Source: Duncaniella dubosii
GTDB taxonomy: Bacteria > Bacteroidota > Bacteroidia > Bacteroidales > Muribaculaceae
Length of the DNA: 64,000 bases
Reading direction: 5' to 3'
Assembly (NCBI RefSeq): GCF_004803915.1
Contig: NZ_CP039396.1
Location: forward strand, 1,736,001-1,800,000
Both the position numbers and the translations under genes were made by a program. Under the pieces are notes generated by a model. That model was not told the DNA's origin, made no database searches, and saw nothing but the letters and a program-made list of their open reading frames with translations. Below are positions 45,169 through 53,611 of the stretch, piece after piece (the first letter of the stretch is position 1; every line of letters begins with the position of its first letter).

Positions 45169-45383
45169 AGGTACGGATTTTGTAGTTTGTTTTCGGTTAT
45201 ATAACTGTCGATGGCATTGCGGAGCCTGAATAAGTCACCGGCATAATCGAGGGTGATAATTCCATTGCATTCAATGTGGCTGGTGACTTCGATTTCATAT
45301 TGCCCGTAATCCGGTTCTCCGGACTCTGTGTAATGGGTGCGTTTGCCGATGGTGATGTCCGGCATGGGGGTGGTGCGGCTCAT
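45165..45383 (-). CDS. small prophage protein of unknown function
   Basis: 72 residues, MSRTTPMPDITIGKRTHYTE then DYGQYEIEVTSHIECNGIIT. Beta-rich then a helix (LFRLRNAIDSYITENKLQN). Four-base overlaps with both neighbours show tight coupling in the operon. Confidence 0.55.
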   Translation of the reverse strand: MSRTTPMPDITIGKRTHYTESGEPDYGQYEIEVTSHIECNGIITLDYAGDLFRLRNAIDSYITENKLQNPYL

Positions 45384-45736
45384 AGCCCTCCTCCTTTCCC
45401 TATCGTGTAGTCCTTCATTACCGGGGTGAGATGGATGGTGAATGGCCGATTGTCGGTGAATGCCTTTGCTCCTGCTTCGGTGACAACATATATCTGCGAT
45501 GAAGCTCCCATGTTGAGCTTGCCGGCGGTAAATCCGGATGTACGGACGGTCATCGGCTTCAGACGCTTGTTTTCCGTGCAGAGGGATTTCATTTCCTCTG
45601 TCAGATACTGCGGAATCCGGGATGCCTCGCCGTAATGGACAAGGGCATTGTTATAACGACGAAAAACGGAATCAGCGAGCAGCCGTCCGAGCTTTGTGGT
45701 GGACTGGAGTATGTTGACCGTAACAAAGTATTTCAT
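45380..45736 (-). CDS. small prophage protein of unknown function
   Basis: 118 residues, MKYFVTVNILQSTTKLGRLL. A basic helix (RRYNNALVHYG) and a Ser/Thr/Gly-rich C-terminal part (VVTEAGAKAFTDNRPFTIHL). No family recognised. Coupled to both neighbours by 4-base overlaps. Confidence 0.55.
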   Translation of the reverse strand: MKYFVTVNILQSTTKLGRLLADSVFRRYNNALVHYGEASRIPQYLTEEMKSLCTENKRLKPMTVRTSGFTAGKLNMGASSQIYVVTEAGAKAFTDNRPFTIHLTPVMKDYTIGKGGGL

Positions 45737-45969
45737 GCCTGACCTCCTTCCTCGCTATCGACAGGGTGTAGGATGTAGTTGAATACGGTAGTGACGCAGA
45801 CCGGGCATACTTTGCCACGCTCGACGAGATAGTTGTCGAGATCGGCTGTTGTGAGGCCGGATTTACGGACGCGATTTGCGAAATAGGCGACATTGCCGTC
45901 CAAGCGCTCCCAGTTCTCAACGATATGGCTTGTAACCGCGAACAGCAGGTCATCTGTAAATCCCATCAT
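45733..45969 (-). CDS. small prophage protein with CxxC motif
   Basis: 78 residues, MMGFTDDLLFAVTSHIVENW, then NRVRKSGLTTADLDNYLVER and GKVCPVCVTTVFNYIL. A single CPVC pair could bind metal on dimerisation. No family recognised. Fourth position in the leader-B operon counting from its end. Confidence 0.55.
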   Translation of the reverse strand: MMGFTDDLLFAVTSHIVENWERLDGNVAYFANRVRKSGLTTADLDNYLVERGKVCPVCVTTVFNYILHPVDSEEGGQA

Positions 45970-46312
45970 TTGTCACCTCCTTTCCCGGCAGAGGATATGA
46001 ATGCTCCGATTATGGACAGGGGTAGCCCTATGAGTGTAATGACGGCAAGAAGAATTCGTGAGTTGTCAGATCCGGTGGCTGCCGTGTGCATTCCGGCGAA
46101 TATTGCCGAAATGGCGCATAGGACGCATATACCGGTAACGAGGCGGGACGGGTACAAGCGCACTTCACCGATTCCCATGCCATCGAGAGGGTGCGGGAGA
46201 GGCGGGCAGTGATAGGGGTGGAATACCGGGCGCTGATAGTAGGGCCTGTTAGGATTACGAGGGGCGAGCTTGATGGTTTGCCCGGAACCTTGAAAAGAAT
46301 GGATTGTTGCAT
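45966..46312 (-). CDS. membrane protein at the head of the leader-B operon, one apparent frameshift
   Basis: About 115 residues if one base is added at about 46286-46289: MQQSILFK, GSGQTIKLAPRNPNRPYYQR, PHPLDGMGIGEVRLYPSRLV, then two membrane helices (TGICVLCAISAIFAGMH and LLAVITLIGLPLSIIGAFI). The unrepaired frame still reads openly through this region, which shows it is coding. The ATG lies six bases after arm b2 of leader B, so it is the leader's apparent target. Small two-helix phage membrane proteins often act in exclusion or lysis timing; here the role is unknown. Confidence 0.6.
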
Positions 46313-46318
46313 AACTTC

Positions 46319-46559
46319 GACGTTATGGGTTATAGCATATAGGCAGACTAAAAAACGGCTACCTTTCCGTTGCTATAACCCATAACGTCAGTCCCCGGAG
46401 GGCGATATTAAGTGTTCGGAAAGGTAGCCGTAGAGCTACTTATGTGAATTGCTACCGACGCGAATGTCGGGAGCAAGAGGGCATAAAAAATGCCCGAAGT
46501 TATGTCGAGCGTCTAAACCTCCGCTCCGGGTAACGGACAAACCGTTATGGATTATAGCA
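46319..46559 (-). ncRNA. C4-like antisense leader RNA, copy B
   Basis: Transcript order: b0 (46543-46559) at the probable 5' end; GAGCG/CGCTC hairpin (46507-46526); GGGCAT/ATGCCC hairpin (46479-46495), identical to copy A; arm a1 (46417-46431); a 27-nt spacer holding hairpin GCCCTCCGGGGAC; arm b1 (46371-46389); 1 nt; arm a2 (46355-46369) followed by six T; 17-nt spacer with CTGCCT; arm b2 (46319-46337); six bases; ATG. a1-a2 pair 15/15, b1-b2 19/19, b1-b0 17 with one wobble. The a1-a2 stem plus T run is a possible intrinsic terminator. Arm sequences differ completely from copy A, spacer lengths do not. Confidence 0.7.
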
Positions 46560-46562
46560 CTG

Positions 46563-46594
46563 CAAAATTACTATAAGAAATTTACAATGGCAAA
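46563..46594 (-). promoter_or_regulatory. Bacteroidetes-type promoter of leader B
   Basis: On the minus strand TTTG (46591-46594), a 20-base spacer, then TAATTTTG (46563-46570), an exact TTTG / TAnnTTTG match. The predicted start of transcription falls at the beginning of segment b0. Confidence 0.75.
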
Positions 46595-46626
46595 TTTTAT
46601 AGGAGAAAAATTTGAATTCAAATCAA

Positions 46627-47112
46627 TTATTGAAGTTCTTGGATATTTATAGTAATGTCAACGGTGTCTCCGTCTTTCATTGTGCTGAACAGATGTTCAC
46701 TCATCGTGTATGGCGTTTCTCCATTCAGTGAACTGAATGTGAGAACCACGGGTTCCTCGCTATCAATACGATAGAACATATTGAGAGGATATTCCTTTTG
46801 AGTGCCTCTTAGTTTACCTTTAAGCTTAGTCCAAGAATTAAGGCTCAGAGCTTCGATTATAGGAGTGGATTTGAGCGGTATGTCAAGTGCCCCGTCGATT
46901 ATGGAACATGGGAGATAATTCTGAAAGACAGTATCAAAAGAACGAACTACTACAGATTTGGAGATCATGTTATTCCGGACTTTTACACCTACAAGAACTA
47001 CCTCCGGGGAGAAGAGCGAAACCGTGTATGGGATAAATAAGGAGGCATGGTGGCAGTAGATTTCTCCGAAAGCCTTAGCCCAGGTGATTCGCAATGAAGT
47101 ATTCATTTCCAT
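46627..47112 (-). CDS. prophage early protein of unknown function
   Basis: 161 residues from MEMNTSLRITWAKAFGEIYC; an earlier start at 47178 is rejected because it overlaps the exonuclease gene. Beta-rich (LFIPYTVSLFSPEVVLVGVK, EPVVLTFSSLNGETPYTM). No family recognised. Last gene of the early operon, ending 33 bases before the leader-B promoter. Confidence 0.55.
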   Translation of the reverse strand: MEMNTSLRITWAKAFGEIYCHHASLFIPYTVSLFSPEVVLVGVKVRNNMISKSVVVRSFDTVFQNYLPCSIIDGALDIPLKSTPIIEALSLNSWTKLKGKLRGTQKEYPLNMFYRIDSEEPVVLTFSSLNGETPYTMSEHLFSTMKDGDTVDITINIQELQ

Positions 47113-47122
47113 AATGGCGTTT

Positions 47123-47974
47123 TTATGAGAGAATAGATAGCAACTCTGGTTCATATATGACACGTATGTCAAAACCATCAGTGCGAAGTTCTTCTATTTT
47201 TCGCAGTTTTGATGGACCTGCGCCACTACCGACGATCACGATGTTTGTTTTCCTAGATATGGATGTATTTATATCTGCTCCTAACGCCTGGAGAATCTTT
47301 CCCAGTTCATCGCGGTTAGGATAGGCCGAGAATATTCCGGTGATTACAGTACGGGCGTGGAAGAAAGGGGTGTCTTTGTTCTCAATCAAAGAGTCATCAA
47401 TAGCATCAAGAGTGTTTCGCTCATATTTCTTGGCTTTCATCTGGGCTCTTGCCGCAGTGATTCCGCCCTTAAAAGTACTTGTCTGCATTGAGCCATTCTC
47501 TGCGAGCATGATTTTAGCACAAGCCAAAGCATCATCGAGGGCATCATGGTGGCACCCCATTTCTATATTATGCTTTGCACATGCGTCTTCAAGCGAAAGA
47601 CCAGTCATTTGGTAGGTACAGAAAAAACGGAATTTTGATGGATCTGTAACACAACAATATCGATTCATTTGCTCGTCCCAAACGGAGCTGTCGAATTCTG
47701 CATTGTGGCAAACTAACACATCATTGCCTATAATTTTCTTAATTGTAGGCCATAGCTCCTGAAAAGTTGGGGCGACGGCTACCATTTCGCGAGTGATACC
47801 ATTGACCGCAGAGTTGTCCTTATCTCTGTGATCCGGTATGGGATTAATCATGGAATAGAATTTCTGGACGATGTGTCCTGCTACGACTTTAACAAGACCA
47901 ATAGCACATGCGCTCGAACGTTCCGCTGTGAATGTCTCAAAGTCCAGTGCGGTAAAGGAGTGTAATTTTAGCAT
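47123..47974 (-). CDS. DEDD 3'-5' exonuclease with C-terminal BRCT domain
   Basis: 283 residues from MLKLHSFTALDFETFTAERS (start 47974 rather than 48019). Exo I motif DFETF (about 10-14), Exo II CHNAEFDSSVWDEQM (about 90), Exo III HHDALDDALACAKIM (about 140-154), as in DnaQ/PolC epsilon exonucleases. A BRCT domain covers about 200-280 (ARTVITGIFSAYPNRDELGK, LGADINTSISRKTNIVIVGS). The combination is known from bacterial and phage repair or replication proteins that join an exonuclease to a BRCT module. Probably a replication accessory. Confidence 0.85.
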   Translation of the reverse strand: MLKLHSFTALDFETFTAERSSACAIGLVKVVAGHIVQKFYSMINPIPDHRDKDNSAVNGITREMVAVAPTFQELWPTIKKIIGNDVLVCHNAEFDSSVWDEQMNRYCCVTDPSKFRFFCTYQMTGLSLEDACAKHNIEMGCHHDALDDALACAKIMLAENGSMQTSTFKGGITAARAQMKAKKYERNTLDAIDDSLIENKDTPFFHARTVITGIFSAYPNRDELGKILQALGADINTSISRKTNIVIVGSGAGPSKLRKIEELRTDGFDIRVIYEPELLSILS

Positions 47975-48096
47975 ATAAGAATGGATTGGGTTCGCAAATA
48001 TACAATAAAAAGGAAACAATGCAAAACACCCCCGCCGGAATTGGCGAGGGTGTGTGTCCGGCCTTGACGGACATTGTCAAATTAAACAAGGCTGAA

Positions 48097-48351
48097 TTAG
48101 ATAGAGTCGGCAGCTCGACGGATGCGGTCCGATAAATCGCAGAGTGCCTCTTTGAGCTGCATGGCTTCATCAGTGGTAAATCCACCGGCGCCACCGTTAC
48201 CGTCGATTCCATCGAGTTTGTGATACAGCCACGAACTCGACTTGCCGAAATAAGTTCTTGCAATCTCGCGCCATGAAATAGCTACGAGGATGTCGGACAT
48301 TTTACTTTTTACGTCCGAAATCAGTGTTTTTGTTTGGATGACTGTTTCCAT
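48097..48351 (-). CDS. DUF5053-like small protein
   Basis: 84 residues. The core ISWREIARTYFGKSSSWLYH and KLDGIDGNGGAGGFTTDEAM is a pattern I know from small Bacteroides mobile-element proteins (DUF5053), ending LCDLSDRIRRAADSI. Function unknown; may bind DNA through the N-terminal helix pair. Located in the early operon. Confidence 0.6.
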   Translation of the reverse strand: METVIQTKTLISDVKSKMSDILVAISWREIARTYFGKSSSWLYHKLDGIDGNGGAGGFTTDEAMQLKEALCDLSDRIRRAADSI

Positions 48352-48400
48352 ATCGTTTTATTTTTAAGCCCTCCCCCTCGATGAGAGGGAGGGCGGTTTG

Positions 48401-48553
48401 TCAGGGAAGGTCTGTCAGTTCATCGACGAGTTGCTGAATGTAGTAGAGCAGTTGGGGATAACCGTTTGGGAAACTCTTTTGATAGTTTCGGATGGCTCTT
48501 ATCAGCTCCTCCTCTTTTTCTGTCAGTTCGATTTTTTCTTTTCGTATTCTCAT
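48401..48553 (-). CDS. short prophage protein
   Basis: 50 residues from MRIRKEKIELTEKEEELIRA; helical and charged, ending YPQLLYYIQQLVDELTDLP. Short but with good codon balance and in the operon's strand and spacing. No family. Confidence 0.5.
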   Translation of the reverse strand: MRIRKEKIELTEKEEELIRAIRNYQKSFPNGYPQLLYYIQQLVDELTDLP

Positions 48554-48684
48554 TGTGATTACTTGTTTAATTTGACACCACAAAATTACTACGAATTTTC
48601 GTATTAAACAAATTTGAAGGTCAAAAAGATTACGAAAATTCGTATTTTTTCATACGCCCCGTTTGCAATCGTTGAGAGGAGTTT

Positions 48685-49107
48685 TCACAGGGGAAATTGG
48701 GGGGTCGAGTGTCCCGCAGAAAGTTCATCGGGCGTCGGATACTTGGCTACCAACAACGACAATTCAAGGCGATACCGCTCAAATCCGGAATTGCCGTAGG
48801 CGTGATACACCTCCCTTGGAGAAAGTAACCCGCGGCGTTTCATCTCCTCGAGGGTACTTTTCTGAATGGCCTTCTCAGTTTCGCGGAGTAGAGCGCATTT
48901 GAGGTCATGATGAGCGAGCGGAGGAATATCGACCTCACGAGCGATTTGCAGCCGTAGAGGTTCGACGGAGAATTCTCGCAGACGAATCCCGGCAACATTG
49001 TTGTCGGGTGCAAAAATTCTGGGCCGGAACAACCATTTTGTCAAATAGCTGCCTATAATAAACCCTATTGCGAGAGCGCCGATTATACTGAGAATCGTGG
49101 TAATCAT
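48685..49107 (-). CDS. membrane-anchored prophage protein
   Basis: 140 residues. The N-terminus TILSIIGALAIGFIIGSYLT is a single membrane anchor, followed by a basic KWLFRPRIF. The cytoplasmic part is helical (LKCALLRETEKAIQKSTLEE). No family recognised. Its start overlaps the upstream stop by 4 bases. Confidence 0.55.
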   Translation of the reverse strand: MITTILSIIGALAIGFIIGSYLTKWLFRPRIFAPDNNVAGIRLREFSVEPLRLQIAREVDIPPLAHHDLKCALLRETEKAIQKSTLEEMKRRGLLSPREVYHAYGNSGFERYRLELSLLVAKYPTPDELSAGHSTPQFPL

Positions 49108-49400
49108 GAGAACAGTGTCGGTTGTGGGTTAAGACGCTCATCTTGCAGCTTTGCAAGCTGTTCATCAACTTTACGGATTCGGACATTGGCGGTGTTGATA
49201 CACTCTTTGGACTTGGAGATTACCCGAAGGCATTGTGCCTTTTCGTCGAGTAGAGCTTTCTCTGCGCGGTTCTGCTCTTGCTGACGCCGGGCAGATTCGT
49301 TGAAATGTACATAGTCTACAGCCAAGACTCTGCAAAAGTGGAGTGGTTGTCGCGCAGAACCATTTGGGTCAACGGCAAGGAAAAAGACTTTGAAAATCAT
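49104..49400 (-). CDS. small prophage protein with coiled coil
   Basis: 98 residues from MIFKVFFLAVDPNGSARQPL (start 49400 preferred to a TTG at 49409). Residues about 35-90 form a charged coiled coil (RRQQEQNRAEKALLDEKAQC, VRIRKVDEQLAKLQDERL). Four-base overlap with the downstream gene. Function unknown. Confidence 0.55.
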   Translation of the reverse strand: MIFKVFFLAVDPNGSARQPLHFCRVLAVDYVHFNESARRQQEQNRAEKALLDEKAQCLRVISKSKECINTANVRIRKVDEQLAKLQDERLNPQPTLFS

Positions 49401-49413
49401 AATATCCAAGGTG

Positions 49414-49725
49414 TTATATTTTAATTACATTCAGATATGTAAGTTCTCCTTTGTAGGAGAAGCCTCTGTTTTTAAGTTCTTCTGCAAGCTCACGCATGGC
49501 GGCTATGAGCTGAAGTGGTTGTTGGCCTTCGAATTTTGGATTGTAAGCCTTAAATGCAGAGGGGGGGTAACTGGCGGAGACTCTTTTCCCGATGGAAATC
49601 CTTGATTTCTGACAGGTTTTGCAGATTGAAAGATGTCCGGACTTGGAGCGAGAGTTGCGGGAAAACTCGGAAAGAGGCTTGAGTTCGTTGCATGATGAGC
49701 AACAAATAAGATCATTGGAATTCAT
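49414..49725 (-). CDS. zinc-ribbon phage protein
   Basis: 103 residues. A four-cysteine zinc ribbon is formed by CSSCNELKPLSEF (about 9-21) and ICKTCQKSR (about 34-42), followed by a helical LQLIAAMRELAEELKNRGF. This ribbon occurs in many phage proteins as a DNA- or protein-binding module, and also heads some HNH endonucleases, but no HNH core is present. Early operon. Confidence 0.65.
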   Translation of the reverse strand: MNSNDLICCSSCNELKPLSEFSRNSRSKSGHLSICKTCQKSRISIGKRVSASYPPSAFKAYNPKFEGQQPLQLIAAMRELAEELKNRGFSYKGELTYLNVIKI

Positions 49726-50081
49726 TTTGTGGTATTGTTAAGTGAATATATATAATCGTTTTCGTGATCGAACACCTGATTGCCGATGATCGAGGCGTAT
49801 TCATCGCCGCGCTCATGGGTGATATCGAGGCAAAGGTCGACGCGGTCAAATTCGCCATTGAATGTATCGGCGATTGAGCGGATCGTGGCAGCTGAGGCAC
49901 GTTCCGCGGAGGCAAGACGAATGAAATATCCGTCGGGGTGCTGCTCGATGACGGAGAACCCGGCAGGGATTGACTCAGAGGCGACGGCTGCATGAGGCTG
50001 AGCCGATGAACCCGAAAGCTCGTTAGACTGAGAGCAGCCTACCAGAGCGAGGGCAAGTAGAATGGAAAGTTTTTGTACCAT
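49722..50081 (-). CDS. prophage lipoprotein
   Basis: 119 residues from MVQKLSILLALALVGCSQSN (start 50081). LALVGC is a lipobox; cleavage would expose Cys-16 for lipidation. The mature protein has a short Ser/Ala linker then a small alpha/beta domain (IPAGFSVIEQHPDGYFIRLA, TFNGEFDRVDLCLDITHERG). A lipoprotein expressed from the early operon of a prophage is a candidate superinfection-exclusion or surface-modification factor; that is inference. Overlaps the next gene by 4 bases. Confidence 0.65.
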   Translation of the reverse strand: MVQKLSILLALALVGCSQSNELSGSSAQPHAAVASESIPAGFSVIEQHPDGYFIRLASAERASAATIRSIADTFNGEFDRVDLCLDITHERGDEYASIIGNQVFDHENDYIYSLNNTTK

Positions 50082-50091
50082 GGTTGATGAT

Positions 50092-50442
50092 TTAGAATAG
50101 TTCTGCTTGAAGGAGCGACGCTTCTCCACTACGGAGGTCGATGCGTGTATCTTCTATGAAATAATCAAGATATAGAAGCATAAAGCCGATTGCATACAGC
50201 TTTGCATCGCGCTGAGAACGGAATCTTCCGAGGGCTGCGGTAGGCTGCTGTACGGATGTCCGGCCATTTGCCCAGTTGACGGCATAACCATAGACCCACG
50301 AGCCGTCAGGGAGCAACGATGAGAAGATTGTGACGGATTCCCGGCGGGCTTTAGTGACGCGCCATGTCGATTGTGCCTCTACCGGGCTGACATCTTCGAG
50401 AAAGTCGATTTTAAGATACTCGTAACGATTTTTGGTGCTCAT
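50092..50442 (-). CDS. prophage early protein of unknown function
   Basis: 116 residues from MSTKNRYEYLKIDFLEDVSP; an upstream start at 50583 lies inside the previous gene and is rejected. Beta strands with aromatic residues (WRVTKARRESVTIFSSLLPD, GSWVYGYAVNWANGRTSVQQ) then a helix. Overlaps the DnaA-like gene by 32 bases. No family recognised. Confidence 0.55.
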   Translation of the reverse strand: MSTKNRYEYLKIDFLEDVSPVEAQSTWRVTKARRESVTIFSSLLPDGSWVYGYAVNWANGRTSVQQPTAALGRFRSQRDAKLYAIGFMLLYLDYFIEDTRIDLRSGEASLLQAELF

Positions 50443-50713
50443 ACATTTCGGAGATTTTGTTGAACTTGGCACGGAATATCTTTGAAAGACGCAGTGAGGC
50501 GATTGCATTGTGCCTTGATTTGAGGATTGCGCAACGGCCACGGTTAAGCATCCATGAAATAGTTTCATCAGTAGCTCCTTCATGATACAGAAGGAGGATT
50601 ACAAACTGTCTGGCCTCGACTGCGGGCCATTTGCGCGTACCGGATAGGATTGTCGATTTTGCCACGCCCGTAAATTTACTTACGACGGAGATGGCGATTT
50701 CTTTGTTGTCCAT
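50411..50713 (-). CDS. DnaA domain IV-like helix-turn-helix protein
   Basis: 100 residues from MDNKEIAISVVSKFTGVAKS. The middle RKWPAVEARQFVILLLYHEG and ATDETISWMLNRGRCAILKS follows the pattern of the DnaA C-terminal DNA-binding domain (conserved 'aR.....L......s...Ig...gr....vl.a'). Such stand-alone DnaA-like proteins accompany phage replication genes. It starts 10 bases after the primase-helicase stop. Likely a replication or origin-binding factor. Confidence 0.6.
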   Translation of the reverse strand: MDNKEIAISVVSKFTGVAKSTILSGTRKWPAVEARQFVILLLYHEGATDETISWMLNRGRCAILKSRHNAIASLRLSKIFRAKFNKISEMYEHQKSLRVS

Positions 50714-53611
50714 ATATAAGTATTTAGAATGGTTTGGATTCCTTTTCTTTGGCTGGAGAGAATACCTTGAAGTATTCTGCCCCTCCGGATTTATCATCCG
50801 AACCGATGAAAGATTCTTCGGGGTGTAGCGGTTTCCAGTCTGAGTAATAGACTTTCTCGGCATTAGGACGGTCAATGTTAAAATCGTAGCCCTTGAATTT
50901 GCAATATGCTTGGATTTTCCCCTTGAAGTTTGTACGGGTAACGCCATGCCCGGCAGGGCCACCGGCGTACTCGAAGAAAGAGGCGACGAGGTCAGCGCGT
51001 TTAATACGGTCGTTGAGATGAGAGCCTGACGGGTCGAAATATTCCTCGGCCCACTGATAGAGGACTTCCGACATCTCCTGTCGGAGAGTGCGTAGCTCGA
51101 TATTCTTCATGGGCGGAGGAACAGCCCCGGCGCCCTCACGCGCCCAGCAGTTCTCGAAGGAGCGGAAATAGAACATGACACATTCGGCCATCAGATTGTC
51201 AAAAAGATTCCATTGTTCTTCGTCCCAGTCGTCGAAAAACATGTGATGGAAGTCATCAACGAGAGTATGATCGGGATTGTACCATGTTGAAAACTCCATG
51301 TAGATGATACGGCGCTTTGTGGCCGCCTCGTTTGCTTTGTTGATAGCGTGGTTTGTTGTAATCAAAATTTTCGGGGAGTCCTCAAGCGGTATGCAATATC
51401 TGTCTTTGCCTTTGGGGTTGACATACATTGGGCCGGTAACCATTGCGAAAAGGTTTTCAAAGGCAAAGTTTGTCTTAACGTCATCGAGGAAGATATTGCG
51501 AGTGGCTTTGGTTACGCCAGACAGAAGGAACTCGTCATCGCGTTTCATCTGCTTGCCGTCTATGAAGAACTGCGAGACAACATGGCCGATAGCGTTTCCG
51601 ACTATCGACTTACCGGCGCCGCCGTGGCTCTGGCCGACCTCAGACATGAGGTGATCCTGAATTACTACGGCCTTACGCTCGGAGGCGTATTTATAATCAC
51701 AGAGCAAGAAGCCGAGCGTCGTGATTTTATTGACGATATGATGAATCCACTCGAAGGTTTCATCGTCGGAGAGTTCCCGGGGCGCGTCATAGGAGAAGAA
51801 GTTATTTGATGTGTTGACAAGGAACTGCAGGAACTCGCAGTTGGCCGCCTCGGGGGTATATTCGATATAGAATTTGTCGCCTATCTTTTGGATATCCTTA
51901 ATGATTGGCACTCGACGGAAACGGCGGGGGACAATTCGGCTTCGCCACACTTGGCTGATTGGCTTGTTGGGCGTGATGTCATTGGCGGTAATCTCGACCT
52001 GACCGTTGTTGTAGTATGTGCGCTGAACGCCCGACGTGAAATTATTGAAATCGTCGGAGATGATGTCGAGTTCTTCAAGCTGCTTGTCCGACATAATGGT
52101 CGACAGCTTCTTCTTGAAGAACAACAGGACTAAATCAGACTTACAGTTGGCCGTTATATAGCTGCGGATAAAGTCGCGCACCTCATAGGGTGCGACGCGG
52201 TCAATAATGCCGTCATCGATACGGATAAAGTCGTAACCGGTGGCCGCTTCATCGCTGTTTCGCAGTCGACGGAAGCCGTTTGCCGAGAGGAAGCGGAACG
52301 CCTCGACATCGTTAAACTCGACTTTGTCCTCGCCTTTTGAGGTCTGAGTGATGGAATAAATATCCGAGGAAGAAGAATAACGGCTAACAGGTACGAGAGA
52401 GCCGTTTTCGGCCTTATATCTGATATTGCCGATTTTGAAGGTGTCAACGCCGGTCAATCGGTCCTTATGTATTTCATAGAATGCCTGAACGTCATTCAGC
52501 GACCAGAAATCACGGATTTTCGTGTCTGACTCCTCGGTGATCTTGTGGATATTGAGCCATGTGCCTTTCCCGTCATGGGAGTTCATTGTGCGTTCAACGT
52601 CCGCCATAAGCTCAGACTCCCGGCCGTTCAGAGATCCGCAAAGGAGGTCATCGACTCCTTTGTCACCGTGTCCGTTCTCGTTCACATGTCCCCACCAGAT
52701 ATTTACGGACAGACCAATGATGTTGAATGTCTTCATGTACTGCCGGTACTTGATGACTGCCTTAGAGAATGAATTGGGGCGTTTGTCGGCTCTGTCACCG
52801 ACGATGATATCCCGGTGGAGGTCATTCCAGTCCGAGTCCATGACGAGGACGATATTCGCTATCGAGCAGACTTTGGCGAGGTCTTGAATATCTTGCAAAA
52901 GACCTTCCTGTTGAGAGCCAAAGTTGTTTATGCCCTGTATGCCTATAGACAGCATACCATGCTTACATGCTTTCTCGGCTTTCTTTTCACCTTCCTGAAG
53001 AAACAGTGTGTCAATGTGTGTCCGGCTTTTATACAGACGGCGGATCTTTTCCGGGATATATACCCGGCATGAAGCTCCGGAGGGTGTCTGATACTTCATT
53101 TCCTTGCCGTCGGATGCCCTGTGAAGAGCTGGGTTAGACCAACGGACACGGACATACTGCCGGGGCTTGGAAGAGCCTTTGGCCGTATACATCATCGGGC
53201 GTCCGTTAAGGTCATAATAGTAAATGAGCATTTCGTCGCCGGCTTCGTCCGGAATGAATGACTCGTTTACACGACCTTTGCGGAATGGGGAGCGGAACAG
53301 CTCCTGTCCCCCTCGATAATAGATGCCATGACATCGGCCTCGGTTAATCCTGAAGCTTCGAGCTGCTGACGTAAAAAGGAGGATTGATTGGATTTGACGG
53401 CGGCGGCAATAGATAGGTCGCGCTGTCGTTCAATTGGGGTTATGACGATACCTCCCTGTCGGGCGGTCTCTTCAAGAGCATGCAACCAATCGGTGTCAAG
53501 ATTTATATTGGCGTAGTGTGCGACGGCTGCAATAGGGCCGGAGAACCCATTGCCACAACTCCAGCATTTGGCATAATTAGCTCCTTCTATGTTGTATTCC
53601 AAAATTCTCGT

